Of a stretch of DNA of 64,000 nt, positions 37,234-46,821 are shown piece by piece. The notes under the pieces are model-generated. The model worked only from the letters and a program-made list of their open reading frames with translations, did not search any database and had not been told where the DNA came from. The DNA lies in NCBI GenBank assembly GCA_020201035.1, contig JAIVHO010000032.1:142609-206608 (forward strand). Reading direction: 5' to 3'. The position numbers and the translations under genes were made by a program. Position 1 is the stretch's first letter. The number at the start of each line of letters is the position of its first letter. Source of the DNA: Bacteroidales bacterium (GTDB lineage Bacteria > Bacteroidota > Bacteroidia > Bacteroidales > VadinHA17).

Positions 37234-37315
37234 AACAGCTGATCCACAATAGTTTCATAAAATTATTGTTAACAATTTTTAACAGCCTGCTCTCAGCTTT
37301 CGGCCATCATTTCAC

Positions 37316-37323
37316 TATCTTTG
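37316..37323 (+). promoter_or_regulatory. -7 box upstream of the outer-membrane-like protein gene
   Basis: TATCTTTG matches TAnnTTTG and lies 27 bases before the ATG at 37351. No clean TTG is found at -33. Confidence 0.55.
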
Positions 37324-37350
37324 TAGCCCTGAAATTTTTTATTAAAAAGC

Positions 37351-38673
37351 ATGAGACATATCCTTGTATCTTACATTCTGTTTATCATTAGCGCAGTAGC
37401 TGCATTATCTCAGGAAAGTGCCACTATCAGCGGATCCACCCTGACTATCTCTTCCCCAATTCCAGCTGAAACACCACAGCAGCTGAGGGAGAGCGCACTA
37501 AAAATCTTTCTGGATTGCAGGTGGTGTGACAGGGATTATATCAAAAGGGTGATCCCCTTTGTCAACTATGTTAATAATAAGGATGAAGCTGATGTCCATA
37601 TACTGGTACGCAGGCAGGTTACCGGCGGCGGCGGCGGCGAGTACAGTTTTAGCTTTATTGGACAGGGACGGTTTGCAGGAATTGATGATGAACTGATCTT
37701 TTTCTCTTCGGTAGATGAAACCAGGAACGAAACAAGGCAGGGAAGATCAGGTACTATTGCCATGGGTCTGATGCAATATGTAGCCAGAACACCTATCGGA
37801 AAAAATATCAGAATATCGTATGAAGACATGGAGCTTCCGGGCAGAACTCTCAGCTCTGTAGTTGAGGATGACCCATGGGATAGCTGGATATTCAGGCTAA
37901 GGAGTTATGGCAGGTTTAACCGCGATGAGAATTATAATCGGTCCAATATAAGTGCCAGCTTCGGAGCCGACAGGATTACCGAGAAATGGAAGCTGGAATT
38001 TGATGCCGGATACAGCTTCAACCAGACAATCTACGCATCAGATGAGATAGATCCCTATTTCAGAAGAAACTGGAACTTCAGAACCCTGCTTGTTAAAAGC
38101 ATAGGAGACCACTGGGCTGCAGGGGTAAAAACCGGTACAGTAAGTGACACCTATAATAATTACGACCTGTTAGTGACCGTGGGGCCGGCATTGGAGTATA
38201 ACTTCTTTCCATATGATATGGCAAGCGAAAAGCAACTCAGAATACAGTATGGTATAAATGCCATCTACAATGACTACACTGACACTACTTCCTATCTAAT
38301 GTTACAGGAGACCCGCTTCAGCCAGTCGCTCAGCGCATCTATCGGTTTTAACCAGCCCTGGGGGTCAGGTGATCTCTCAATAACAACTTCTCACTTTCTG
38401 CATGATATAAGTCTGAACAGGATTACTATAAGGGGCGATCTTAACTACCGGATATACAAGGGCCTGTCAGTAAGCTTTGAACCAAGGGCATCACTTATAC
38501 ATGACCAGATAAACCTGCGAATGGAGGACCCAACCACCCAGGATATCCTTACCCAGCAGAGAGCTCTTAAATCTGGATACGACATATCCATAGAAATAGG
38601 TTTTACCTACTCCTTTGGATCAATATACAATAATGTTGTTAATCCACGCTTTTCATATACAGGCCGCTATTGA
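37351..38673 (+). CDS. Secreted or outer-membrane beta-barrel-like protein, unknown function
   Basis: The 440-residue protein has a signal peptide (MRHILVSYILFIISAVAALS) followed by Gln. Residues 40-150 form a globular region with LKIFLDCRWCDRDYIKRVIPFVNYVNNKDEADVHILV, a motif I associate with an uncharacterised family found in several phyla. The rest alternates short aromatic-rich beta strands typical of an outer-membrane barrel and ends SYTGRY. The ordered pair of Cys in DCRWCD may be a disulfide or metal site. It is monocistronic between the response regulator and aspA; function unknown. Confidence 0.75.
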   Translation: MRHILVSYILFIISAVAALSQESATISGSTLTISSPIPAETPQQLRESALKIFLDCRWCDRDYIKRVIPFVNYVNNKDEADVHILVRRQVTGGGGGEYSFSFIGQGRFAGIDDELIFFSSVDETRNETRQGRSGTIAMGLMQYVARTPIGKNIRISYEDMELPGRTLSSVVEDDPWDSWIFRLRSYGRFNRDENYNRSNISASFGADRITEKWKLEFDAGYSFNQTIYASDEIDPYFRRNWNFRTLLVKSIGDHWAAGVKTGTVSDTYNNYDLLVTVGPALEYNFFPYDMASEKQLRIQYGINAIYNDYTDTTSYLMLQETRFSQSLSASIGFNQPWGSGDLSITTSHFLHDISLNRITIRGDLNYRIYKGLSVSFEPRASLIHDQINLRMEDPTTQDILTQQRALKSGYDISIEIGFTYSFGSIYNNVVNPRFSYTGRY

Positions 38674-38733
38674 TGACCGGCCGAATTATTACCACTGTCT
38701 TTTTCTACCCCTTTTCGATTTAAGTTAAGCAAT

Positions 38734-38763
38734 TGCCATATCTGCAAAAAAACTTAAGTTTGT
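38734..38763 (+). promoter_or_regulatory. aspA promoter
   Basis: TTG (38734-38736) and TAAGTTTG (38756-38763) are spaced by 19 bases, a near-ideal Bacteroidota promoter. The ATG follows at 38788. Confidence 0.7.
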
Positions 38764-38787
38764 ATATTATCAATACCTGCAACAATC

Positions 38788-40239
38788 ATGCGGAAAGAGA
38801 GAGATATACTTGGTGAAAGGGATATTAAGGCGGATGCACTTTACGGCATCCACTCGCTGAGAGCAAGTGAAAATTTTCCCTGTAATATCCCTTTTAACCA
38901 GGAATGGTACAGGGCCGTTGGCATAACCAAGGTAGCCTGCTATCGTACCTATCGTAAGTTTTACAATGCAACGGTGTCGGGGTACGGTAATAATCACAGG
39001 GTTCCCTTTATGGATATGAAGATACTCGATGCCCTTGAAAAGGCTGCCATGGAGGTATCAGACGGAAAATGGTTCAGCCATTTTATTGTTCCGGCAGTTC
39101 AGGGAGGAGCGGGCACCAGCATCAATATGAATGTTAACGAAATAATCACCAACAGGGCGCTTATTCTCCTGGGTGAATCTCCCGGTTCATACGGCCATAT
39201 CGATCCCATCGATAATGCAAATATCTATCAGTCAACAAACGATACCATACCCACGGCGCTAACCGTGGCAGCAATGCGCCTGCTTTACAGGCTTGAAAAA
39301 ACTATTAATGCACTCAGGCAGAGTATAGAGGCTCATGAGAAGCAGACACGTGACCTGTTAAGACCTGCCTATACACAGATGCAGGAGGCAGTTCCCTCTT
39401 CATTCGGGGTGCTCCTCAGCACATATAATGAAGCATTGTCGCGCGACTGGTGGAGGGTATCAAAATGCCTCGAAAGGATCAAGGTTGTAAACCTCGGGGG
39501 AGGTGCAACGGGAACCGGTCTGGCCATACCCCGCTATTTTATGATGGAGGTGGTACCCACGCTCAGGGAGATTACAACCCTACCCTTAACAAGGGCGGAA
39601 AATCTGGCCGATGCCACGGCAAACATGGACATCTGGACAGAGGTTCATGCCACTCTGAAGGCACATGCTGTCAATCTTGAAAAGATAGCATCCGATATCA
39701 GGCTTATGGCATCAGACATCTCAGGTAAGGGTTATATGACCATTCCGGCCAGACAGGCAGGGAGTTCAGTAATGCCCGGAAAGGTGAATCCGGTAATACC
39801 GGAATTTGTTATTTCAGTAGCTAACCGGGTATATGCAAACGATATGCTGATCTCCTCCATGGCCGGACAGGGTTGCCTTGACCTGAACGCATATCTGCCG
39901 GTAATAGGTGACGCCCTGCTTAACACCCTTGAGCTGCTGATAGCAGCCGGTGAATCGTTTCGCAAAAACCTTACCGATGGCATGGTAATCAACAGGGATG
40001 CATCATATTCCGCAATGCTGGGAAGCTACACTACAACAACAGCTCTGATCCCGGTTATAGGCTATAACAATGCATCCAAAATAGCAGCATATATGAAGGA
40101 GACAAGATGTGATATCTACCATGCAATTGAGAAGACCGGCCTCATGCCAGTTGATGAAGCAAAGAGACTTCTTGCTCCCGAAAACCTCCTCAAGATGGGT
40201 TTTACCATCTCGGATCTCAATAATACCAATAAGATGTAG
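38788..40239 (+). CDS. aspA: Aspartate ammonia-lyase
   Basis: The 483-residue member of the aspartase/fumarase superfamily has the catalytic SS loop signature GSSVMPGKVNP, the substrate motifs GAGTSINMNVNEIITNRA and STNDTIPTALTVAAMRL, and GGGATGTGLAIP. The start MRKERDILGERDIKADALYGIHSLRA resembles aspartases (LLGEREVP...YGIHTLRA) more than fumarase C. It interconverts aspartate and fumarate plus ammonia, feeding fumarate respiration or nitrogen supply. Its own promoter lies upstream, and the membrane-protein gene begins nine bases downstream. Confidence 0.92.
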   Translation: MRKERDILGERDIKADALYGIHSLRASENFPCNIPFNQEWYRAVGITKVACYRTYRKFYNATVSGYGNNHRVPFMDMKILDALEKAAMEVSDGKWFSHFIVPAVQGGAGTSINMNVNEIITNRALILLGESPGSYGHIDPIDNANIYQSTNDTIPTALTVAAMRLLYRLEKTINALRQSIEAHEKQTRDLLRPAYTQMQEAVPSSFGVLLSTYNEALSRDWWRVSKCLERIKVVNLGGGATGTGLAIPRYFMMEVVPTLREITTLPLTRAENLADATANMDIWTEVHATLKAHAVNLEKIASDIRLMASDISGKGYMTIPARQAGSSVMPGKVNPVIPEFVISVANRVYANDMLISSMAGQGCLDLNAYLPVIGDALLNTLELLIAAGESFRKNLTDGMVINRDASYSAMLGSYTTTTALIPVIGYNNASKIAAYMKETRCDIYHAIEKTGLMPVDEAKRLLAPENLLKMGFTISDLNNTNKM

Positions 40240-40248
40240 TGATCCAGC

Positions 40249-41664
40249 ATGAATGGTGCCCTGAAAATCAAAAGAAATAGTAATCACTACTCAAAAGCCG
40301 CAATAGTAATAATTGCGGCCGCTGCATTGATAAATTTCTCTACAGTGCGATTCTGGGATCAGGAAAACCGGGTAATTGCATGGGATGTCATCTCCTATTA
40401 TGCCTACCTGCCGGCATCTTTTATCCATAATGATATATATATGGAGTTTCTTGATAATCCTGATAGGGACTTCTCATCACAATTCTGGCCTCAAACCACA
40501 GCAGAGGGAGAAAGGGTGATCAAGACAACAATGGGCGTTGCATATTTCTATATACCGGGATTTGTGGCAGGCCATATTGCAGCTACTCTGTCAGGCTTTG
40601 AGGCAGACGGTTTTTCAGCACCATACAGATTCTCTCTTCAGCTTAACGGTATTCTCTTCCTTATTCTTGGACTGTTTACTGTCAGGAGGGTGCTCCGGAC
40701 ATGGTTCAATGACAGGGTTATCGCTATTACACTTATTGCCATAACAGCAGGAACCAATCTCTACCACTACGGTGTGCTGGAATCCACATACTCACACATC
40801 TACTCATTCTTTCTTTTTGCAATGTTCCTTCTCTTAACCATAAATTTTTATGGTGCTGCCGATGATGGCAATACACGAAAAGGCAACAGATTAATAGCCG
40901 CGGCAGGATTTACGGCCGGACTTATTACGCTGATAAGACCTGCAAATATCATAATACTGATAATATTTATATTCTGGAAAACAGGTAATCTGAAAGAGAT
41001 AAAAAAACGATTCCTGTGGTTTCTCAGCCAACCCTCACTTGCAGGGATAATGATTCTTTTCTTTATTCTGCCATGGATACCCCAGCTCCTGTACTGGAAA
41101 GAGGTAACAGGGGAATGGTTCTATTACTCCTATCAGGATGAAGGCTTTTTCTTTCTAAAACCGCAGATACTGAAAGGACTTTTCAGCTTCAGAAAGGGCC
41201 TCTTTATCTATACACCGCTGGTGATATTTATGTGGAGCGGAATTGTTCTTCTCAGGCGCAGATTCTCAGATCCCGCTCTTGCCCTGATTATCTTCACCCT
41301 GCTGAATGTTTATATTATATTTTCATGGTGGTGCTGGTGGTACGGAGGATCACTGGGACAGAGACCATTTGTGGAGAGCTTTGCTATTTACGCCATACCG
41401 CTGGCGGCACTTATATCCAAGGCTCTCGAAAAAAAGAGATGGGTAAAGACTACTCTCCTTTCATTGCTCCTTCTTTTGTCCCTTCACGGAATATTCCAGA
41501 CCTTCCAGTACTATTACGGCGCTATTCACTGGGACAGCATGACCAGGGAAGCATGGTGCGACTCCTTTGGCAGGCTAAAACCATCAGAAAGGTTTGAGTC
41601 ACTTATCAGAGAACCTGATTATGAAGGAGCACGATTAAATGGGAAAGAGAGACCTATCCATTAA
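40249..41664 (+). CDS. Polytopic membrane protein, GT-C glycosyltransferase-like
   Basis: The 471-residue protein has 10 or more TM helices starting at residue 18 (AAIVIIAAAALINFSTV). An early loop carries WDVISYYAYLPASFIHNDIYM, and a late loop carries WWCWWYGGSLGQRPFVESFAIYAIPL. Acidic residues in the first loop plus many TM segments suggest a GT-C lipid-linked sugar transferase, but no defined family motif is certain. It follows aspA by nine bases and may share its transcript. It groups with the other membrane proteins and the GT2 gene between 40 and 46 kb. Confidence 0.72.
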   Translation: MNGALKIKRNSNHYSKAAIVIIAAAALINFSTVRFWDQENRVIAWDVISYYAYLPASFIHNDIYMEFLDNPDRDFSSQFWPQTTAEGERVIKTTMGVAYFYIPGFVAGHIAATLSGFEADGFSAPYRFSLQLNGILFLILGLFTVRRVLRTWFNDRVIAITLIAITAGTNLYHYGVLESTYSHIYSFFLFAMFLLLTINFYGAADDGNTRKGNRLIAAAGFTAGLITLIRPANIIILIIFIFWKTGNLKEIKKRFLWFLSQPSLAGIMILFFILPWIPQLLYWKEVTGEWFYYSYQDEGFFFLKPQILKGLFSFRKGLFIYTPLVIFMWSGIVLLRRRFSDPALALIIFTLLNVYIIFSWWCWWYGGSLGQRPFVESFAIYAIPLAALISKALEKKRWVKTTLLSLLLLLSLHGIFQTFQYYYGAIHWDSMTREAWCDSFGRLKPSERFESLIREPDYEGARLNGKERPIH

Positions 41665-41985
41665 GGTTAAGCACCCGTTATCCATAGCGAAAACACCTCC
41701 TGAACTGTCTGTTAATAGCTCTCACCCAAAGCGAAAACACCTCCTGAACTGTCTGTTAATAGCTCTCACCAAGGCTGTAAATGCGTTCTGGAAAAAAGAT
41801 GAGGTTGCAAATATGCGGATGGATGAATCAAAATAGTAGAATCATCACAGACCCGCTATGAAGCCATTAAGGGAGAAGAGAAGAAAGAGATGCCTCTTAT
41901 TGAAGTAACAGTTTATGTTATATCGCTCTCAATAAGGAATGATTAACTACCTTTACCGGATACAATCGTAACAGAATATCCGGTT
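41665..41985. other. 321-bp intergenic region between two GT-C-like genes
   Basis: It holds a 44-bp tandem duplication (41686-41770). The 65-aa ORF at 41639 runs through the duplication and overlaps the previous gene end, so it is not called. No clear promoter is visible before the GTG start at 41986. Confidence 0.5.
41686..41770. repeat. 44-bp tandem duplication
   Basis: agcgaaaacacctcctgaactgtctgttaatagctctcacc occurs at 41686 and 41730 without mismatches over the 41 bases shared. It begins 22 bases after the stop of the preceding gene. Confidence 0.94.
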
Positions 41986-43560
41986 GTGAAGTTGACAGCG
42001 ATAAAATTTTTAAGTGGAAAGGGATGGCAGGGATTTATAATCTTTGCCATCCTCTTCTTTATAGTAGGCCATCTGACAGGGATCACCGCATTAATAACAG
42101 AACCTCCTCAGGGTGTGCATATATGGAGGCAATCTGACTGTCTCGCAATCACACTGAACTACTTCAATGGAAACGCCACCTTCGCCGAACCACAGATTTT
42201 GAATCTCCTTTCAGATGATTACACTTCAGGAAAGAGTGCCGGAGAGTTTCCGCTGCTCTACTACACTGTAGCCCAACTCTGGAAGATTACCGGCCAAAGC
42301 GAGACCGTTTACAGGATTACGATGCTGCTCTTAACGCTGGCCGGGCTATACGCCCTATTCAGATTAACCTGTATTATTACCGGCAATGTAACGTGGTCTC
42401 TCTTCACGGGACTTCTGCCTCTGACCTTTCCTGTATTTGCGAGCTACTCTGTGAGCTTCCTTCCCAATATTCCCGCGATTATCCTTGCTCTTACCGGATG
42501 GTACATGCTGCTTCTCTATATTAAAGGAAGGGGGAACTATTTTCGCTGGATTTCTGCACTTTTTATGACCACCGGAATGCTTCTGAAGATCAGTGCAGGA
42601 ATCTCACTGCTGGCAGTTATTCTCTATATCTTAACAGAGAGACTGTTTGCCCCTAATAATCAAAGATTATTCAGACAACCATGGAAAGAGGTTATTCCGT
42701 TTGTTGCCGGATTGTTAACAGTTACTGCCTGGTATCTCTGGGCTTACAGCTACAACTCTGTTCATGGCGGCAGCTATACTTTTAACAGTGTGTGGCCGGT
42801 TTGGGAGCTATCTGCAGGTGAAATAAAAGAGAGGCTGTCAGCTGCCCGGACAATCTGGAAAAATCAGGTGATGGCCGAATGGCTACTATTGATTTCCCTT
42901 ACATTATGGTTAACAACTTTAATTCTAATCAAAAAGTTGCCATTGATATTCCGGTTCCTGCTGCTGGTAATACCGGCAGGCACCATTGCATACCTGCTGC
43001 TCTGGTTTCAGGGACTGCAACATCACGACTATTACTATGCAGAACTCTACCTTCCTCTACTCCTGACATGGATAGTGATATTCAGAATGTGGAAGAATTC
43101 AGGACCGTTCCCTAAAACAATAATCAACACCCTGCTGGCAGCAATTATGATTTTGTCAGCCATTAACGGCAGAAAGATGATGGAGGAGCGAAGAAGCGGA
43201 TGGATGAATAACTGGTTTACAAATAATCTCGAGTCGCTATATTTCGCCGGAAGAGAGATGAACAGTCTTGGAATACCTGTAGACGCCATTGTTATTTCAA
43301 TCCCTGATCCCTCAATCAACAGCAGCCTCTACTTTATTGGTCGCCGCGGATTTACAGATTACGGCAACAATTTCAATATGGAGAATGACTTTTCCAGAGC
43401 AATAGTGAAAGGAGCTGAATACCTTGTGGTAAATGACACAGCCATACTAAATAACGGGCAGGTAACGCACTACACAGCATACCCTTTTGCACACTATAAA
43501 AACGTCAGGGTTTTTGATCTCAGACCTTACAGAATAGGTTACATCCACCCTTCTAAATGA
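41986..43560 (+). CDS. Polytopic membrane protein, GT39/ArnT-like glycosyltransferase
   Basis: The 524-residue protein has about 11-12 TM helices (first at 15-36). The first periplasmic loop has GVHIWRQSDCLAITLNYFNG with an acidic residue where GT-C enzymes keep their catalytic Asp, then GEFPLLYYTVAQLWKITGQSETVYRI. A soluble C-terminal domain of about 100 residues follows (MEERRSGWMNNWF onward). The start is GTG; no nearer ATG keeps the N-terminal helix. Its last 30 or so coding bases are imperfectly duplicated just after the stop codon. A sugar transfer from a polyprenyl donor is likely; acceptor unknown. Confidence 0.75.
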   Translation: MKLTAIKFLSGKGWQGFIIFAILFFIVGHLTGITALITEPPQGVHIWRQSDCLAITLNYFNGNATFAEPQILNLLSDDYTSGKSAGEFPLLYYTVAQLWKITGQSETVYRITMLLLTLAGLYALFRLTCIITGNVTWSLFTGLLPLTFPVFASYSVSFLPNIPAIILALTGWYMLLLYIKGRGNYFRWISALFMTTGMLLKISAGISLLAVILYILTERLFAPNNQRLFRQPWKEVIPFVAGLLTVTAWYLWAYSYNSVHGGSYTFNSVWPVWELSAGEIKERLSAARTIWKNQVMAEWLLLISLTLWLTTLILIKKLPLIFRFLLLVIPAGTIAYLLLWFQGLQHHDYYYAELYLPLLLTWIVIFRMWKNSGPFPKTIINTLLAAIMILSAINGRKMMEERRSGWMNNWFTNNLESLYFAGREMNSLGIPVDAIVISIPDPSINSSLYFIGRRGFTDYGNNFNMENDFSRAIVKGAEYLVVNDTAILNNGQVTHYTAYPFAHYKNVRVFDLRPYRIGYIHPSK

Positions 43561-43595
43561 AAGTCAGGGGTTTTGATCTCAGGCCATAGAGATAA
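43504..43595. repeat. 59-bp-offset imperfect duplication spanning a stop codon
   Basis: gtcagggtttttgatctcag, within the last codons of the GT39-like gene (43504 on), recurs as gtcaggggttttgatctcag at 43563, just after the TGA at 43558-43560. About 28 of 33 bases match over the longer alignment. Confidence 0.75.
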
Positions 43596-43639
43596 TAAAT
43601 TGCCCTGCTGAGAAGAGTAAAACTAACTTTCACCGGTTA

Positions 43640-45580
43640 TTATTCCCCTGATCTACACGAGTAAACAAACGCCCTGAAAGATTTGATATATACCCTTCGC
43701 TTCCCCTTGTTCCAAATATACAGGGAGATAGTGTCATCTTTCCTGGCCCTGCTATCCGTTTCAATGGAAATTGTGCAGCTGATCCAACCTTCTTCTGCAG
43801 GGAAAAGGGAGAAATCCTGCTTATTATAAACAACCGGTTCCCCGTTAGAGTCGAGAGAAAGTATCAGTAAAACCTCATCACTCTCCAAATCTTCATCTAC
43901 CCTGATTATGGCATCACCTCTTATCCTGACACCGGTAACAGCGTCGCCGTTCATTTCTGCCGGCAGATTAAGTGAAGGAGAAAACTCATCTCCCCTCTCC
44001 AGAAGATAGAGTGAACTTCCGTCACTCCCTGTCAGATATTTTTCCGACTGCAATCCTGTGAATGAAGAAAACTCTATCACTGTTGTATCACTATCCTCAA
44101 ACGAGAGTGATAACTTTCCCTTTATACTGTTAAGAGCAGTATCTGTGTGAATGACACGCTGCCAGAGAGCCACCCTTGGATCCCCCACCTCTCCGTAACC
44201 GCTGCCAAAAGAGGCCAGGAGGTTAAATTCCCCGCTCTCTGCCAGCCTGGATTCCGGCAATCTCCCCTCCGCTGGTGAAAAATGGGAATCCCAGAGAATG
44301 AATTCACCAGCACCCACCCCCGCAGCCGGATTAAAAGGATCAGGAACCTTCTCGATGGCCATATGGGTGTCAGCCGGATCCACACCGCTTAAAACAAGAT
44401 AAAAAGGGTTGTAATAGTAAACCCTGCTGTGGGCAAGGGTTTCGTTGCGCAGCCAGTTTACCGCATCCTTAATAAGGAGCTGCTCACCTGAGAGGCTTGC
44501 AGGGTGATGATTACGGCTCCACCCCTCCCAGGCAACACCTGCCACCAGAAGTATAACAAAGGGTAACGGAGAAATACTTTTGCTTTCAAGAAACGAGGCT
44601 AATCTGTCAACGCCATATAGTGAAGCGATTGCCAGTAACGGAATAATGGCTGCCATTACCCGTATTAATCCGGCTGAATTACCACGTCCAAGCCACCAGA
44701 CAATTGAATGTGCCCCGAAATAGAAGAGGGCAGGAAGCATAACATACCATACAAGATTGTATTCACGGCCTCCTGCTATAAATTTCTTCTTGCCGCTGGC
44801 TGCCAGAGATATCATTGCAGCCAGAAGGGGGAAAAGCATCACCAAACCGGTGATCAGAGGAAGCTTTCCGGCAAAGAAGAAAAGCGAGCCGCTGCCGTAA
44901 AGGTTACTCCCCCCGTAGGGAAATCTGTGTATGATCCAGAACAGATCATCAAAAAAAGGTAATCCTATAACTGAAAAAAAAATAAAACCGGTTGCTAAAA
45001 AGGGTATCAGCCTCTGTTTCTTTTCAATAATCAGTGCAACAATAACCGGTATCCAGAGTACAAACCCCTCACTGCGGGCAAATGGAAGAAATGATAGAAG
45101 CAGGATCATTAAAACATAACGGCCTCTTAATAGTGCCCATACAGATGTAACGGCTAACAGTGAAAAGATTATCTCGGTCATTCCACTGTATGAAAGGGCA
45201 AGATATACGGGGGCACAGCCAGCGAGTATTACGGTTGCCCAGGGATAACGGAGTTTAAGAAGAGTTGCAGAACGGTATGAAACAAAAAGAGTCAGGGCAC
45301 TGAGAAGAACATTCATGATCTTAACCCCGTTATATCCGAAACGGGCAAAGAGGGACGCAGGAATTGTATACAGAGGCTTGCCCCACAGATCAAGAAATAG
45401 CTCAGGGGTGCTGAATGCAAGTCTTGCTATCCGGTAATGGCTGATATCATCTTCACCACCGTGGCTTCCCTTTGAAAGGATCGCCAGAGATGCAGTAACA
45501 AAAAGAAAAAAAAGAATCAGCATAACGGCAATATCCTGATCCCTGTTCCTGCAATGGTCCGGTTTATAATTTCCTTTCAT
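43640..45580 (-). CDS. Polytopic membrane protein, GT-C-like, with C-terminal soluble domain
   Basis: The 646-residue protein has about 12 TM helices between residues 20 and 370, starting after [16 protein letters not shown]. The first loop reads [18 protein letters not shown], with the paired acidic residues often seen in GT-C glycosyltransferases. Residues 375-646 form a soluble domain of mostly beta strands. The start lies 17 bases inside the end of the GT2 gene, so the two are co-translated. A GT2 that makes a polyprenyl-phosphate sugar and a GT-C that uses it would be a coherent pair; this is inference. Confidence 0.75.
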   Translation of the reverse strand: MKGNYKPDHCRNRDQDIAVMLILFFLFVTASLAILSKGSHGGEDDISHYRIARLAFSTPELFLDLWGKPLYTIPASLFARFGYNGVKIMNVLLSALTLFVSYRSATLLKLRYPWATVILAGCAPVYLALSYSGMTEIIFSLLAVTSVWALLRGRYVLMILLLSFLPFARSEGFVLWIPVIVALIIEKKQRLIPFLATGFIFFSVIGLPFFDDLFWIIHRFPYGGSNLYGSGSLFFFAGKLPLITGLVMLFPLLAAMISLAASGKKKFIAGGREYNLVWYVMLPALFYFGAHSIVWWLGRGNSAGLIRVMAAIIPLLAIASLYGVDRLASFLESKSISPLPFVILLVAGVAWEGWSRNHHPASLSGEQLLIKDAVNWLRNETLAHSRVYYYNPFYLVLSGVDPADTHMAIEKVPDPFNPAAGVGAGEFILWDSHFSPAEGRLPESRLAESGEFNLLASFGSGYGEVGDPRVALWQRVIHTDTALNSIKGKLSLSFEDSDTTVIEFSSFTGLQSEKYLTGSDGSSLYLLERGDEFSPSLNLPAEMNGDAVTGVRIRGDAIIRVDEDLESDEVLLILSLDSNGEPVVYNKQDFSLFPAEEGWISCTISIETDSRARKDDTISLYIWNKGKRRVYIKSFRAFVYSCRSGE

Positions 45581-46322
45581 CTTTACTTAACCTGTAAACG
45601 CTTCTGGAGAAGAGGTTATACCTGATAATTGAAAATATTGCCCTGAGTCCATCCTTCCAGTTTATCTTTTTACCCTCCTGATAGGTACGTCCGTAATAGG
45701 AGATACCAACCTCATATATTCTTATATCTGGGATTCGTGATATCCGTGCCGTAACCTCGGGTTCAAATCCGAAACGCTTTTCAGTAAGTCTGAGACTTTT
45801 TAAAATATCAGCCCTGAAAAGTTTATAACAGGTCTCCATGTCTGTAAGGTTAAGGTTGGTAAACATGTTGGAGAGGAATGTAAGGAATTTATTCCCGATG
45901 GAGTGCCAGAAAAAAAGAATCCGATGAGGTTTGCTGCCCATAAAACGCGATCCGTAGACCACATCCGCCCGTCCTTCAAGTATGGGTGTAAGCAACAGGT
46001 TGTACTCACGCGGATCATACTCCATATCTGCATCCTGGATAATAATATAATCGCCCCGGGACTCCTCTATTCCACGATGGATAGCAGCTCCCTTACCCAT
46101 ATTCTTCTCCTGCCTGAAGAGTGAAACACTATGCTGAGGATTGGATGCCATAAATTTATCAACCGCGTCAACCGTTCCATCCTGGGAAGAATCATCAATC
46201 ACTAAAATCTCGATCTCTACCGGCAGACCGGAAACAGTTGTTACCGATTTGAGAATTGCCTCAATAGTGGCCTCCTCGTTATATGCCGGAATAATAACCG
46301 ACAGGGTTCCCTGCTTCTCCAT
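45564..46322 (-). CDS. GT2 family glycosyltransferase, DPM1-like
   Basis: The 252-residue protein opens [22 protein letters not shown] and has [33 protein letters not shown] (DxD metal site) and [49 protein letters not shown], the pattern of dolichyl/polyprenyl-phosphate sugar synthases. It has no TM anchor. It probably charges undecaprenyl phosphate with a sugar from a nucleotide donor. The adjacent overlapping GT-C-like gene is the likely user. Confidence 0.92.
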   Translation of the reverse strand: MEKQGTLSVIIPAYNEEATIEAILKSVTTVSGLPVEIEILVIDDSSQDGTVDAVDKFMASNPQHSVSLFRQEKNMGKGAAIHRGIEESRGDYIIIQDADMEYDPREYNLLLTPILEGRADVVYGSRFMGSKPHRILFFWHSIGNKFLTFLSNMFTNLNLTDMETCYKLFRADILKSLRLTEKRFGFEPEVTARISRIPDIRIYEVGISYYGRTYQEGKKINWKDGLRAIFSIIRYNLFSRSVYRLSKDERKL

Positions 46323-46821
46323 CTGTAAAGGTTGTATGGTTATAAAAGGCTGTATGGTTAATTAAGAGACAAATGTATAACAGATTCTCCTTATTAAAAA
46401 CATTACTGTATCCTGAAAAGAGGTGTATCTGTAAAAGAGACCTATCTGTATCAATATAAGCTCAACAACTAATAAGCGCAGTAACTGCATTAGTCACATA
46501 TCTGAGCGCAGTATCGTTATCAGTCCCATTTCTGGGCGCAGTAACTGCATTAGTCCCATATCTGAGCGCCGTATCATTATCAGTCCCATATCTAAGCGCA
46601 ATAACTGCATTAGACCCATATCTGATCGCAGTATCGTTATCAGTCCCATTTCTGGGCGCAGTAACTGCATTAGTCCCATATCTGATCGCAGTATCGTTAT
46701 CAGTCCCATTTCTGGACGCAGTATCAGCAGAGGAGGAGTTATTATTTATCCGGCTAGAATAAGATGGCCCTCTTGTTTACTCTTAACCACAAAATTGTAC
46801 TTTTACATGAAAATAGGCAGA
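46323..46821. other. About 500-bp divergent region between the GT2 gene and hydF
   Basis: The gap is dominated by the 30-bp A/B array (46471-46726). Near 46327-46365 a short near-repeat (ggttgtatggtt / ggctgtatggtt) lies just before the GT2 start. No exact TAnnTTTG box was found for hydF. Confidence 0.5.
46471..46726. repeat. 30-bp tandem array of two alternating unit types, 8.5 units
   Basis: Units alternate strictly. Type A is tctgggcgcagtaactgcat + tagtcccata; type B is tctgagcgcagtatcgttat + cagtcccatt. The order is A B A B A B A B plus a partial unit, giving a 60-bp higher-order period. Units lie end to end with no spacers. Because 30 is a multiple of three, frames stay open on both strands (for example a 71-aa minus ORF of decapeptide repeats), but there is no sign of a real gene. 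Confidence 0.95.

Noticed and set aside
41639-41836. 65-aa + strand ORF after the first GT-C-like gene
   Set aside because: It overlaps the preceding gene end and consists largely of the 44-bp duplication read in two frames.
45750-45790. Possible tRNA T-arm (ggttcaaatcc)
   Set aside because: It lies within the GT2 gene and has no acceptor or anticodon stem around it.
46494-46709. 71-aa ORF of decapeptide repeats on the minus strand
   Set aside because: It is an automatic by-product of a repeat whose period is a multiple of three. The opposite strand is equally open, and no ribosome binding site or homologue is recognised.
46471-46726. Possible CRISPR array (regular 30-bp repeats)
   Set aside because: Units are end to end with no unique spacers, they alternate between two variants, and no cas genes are near.
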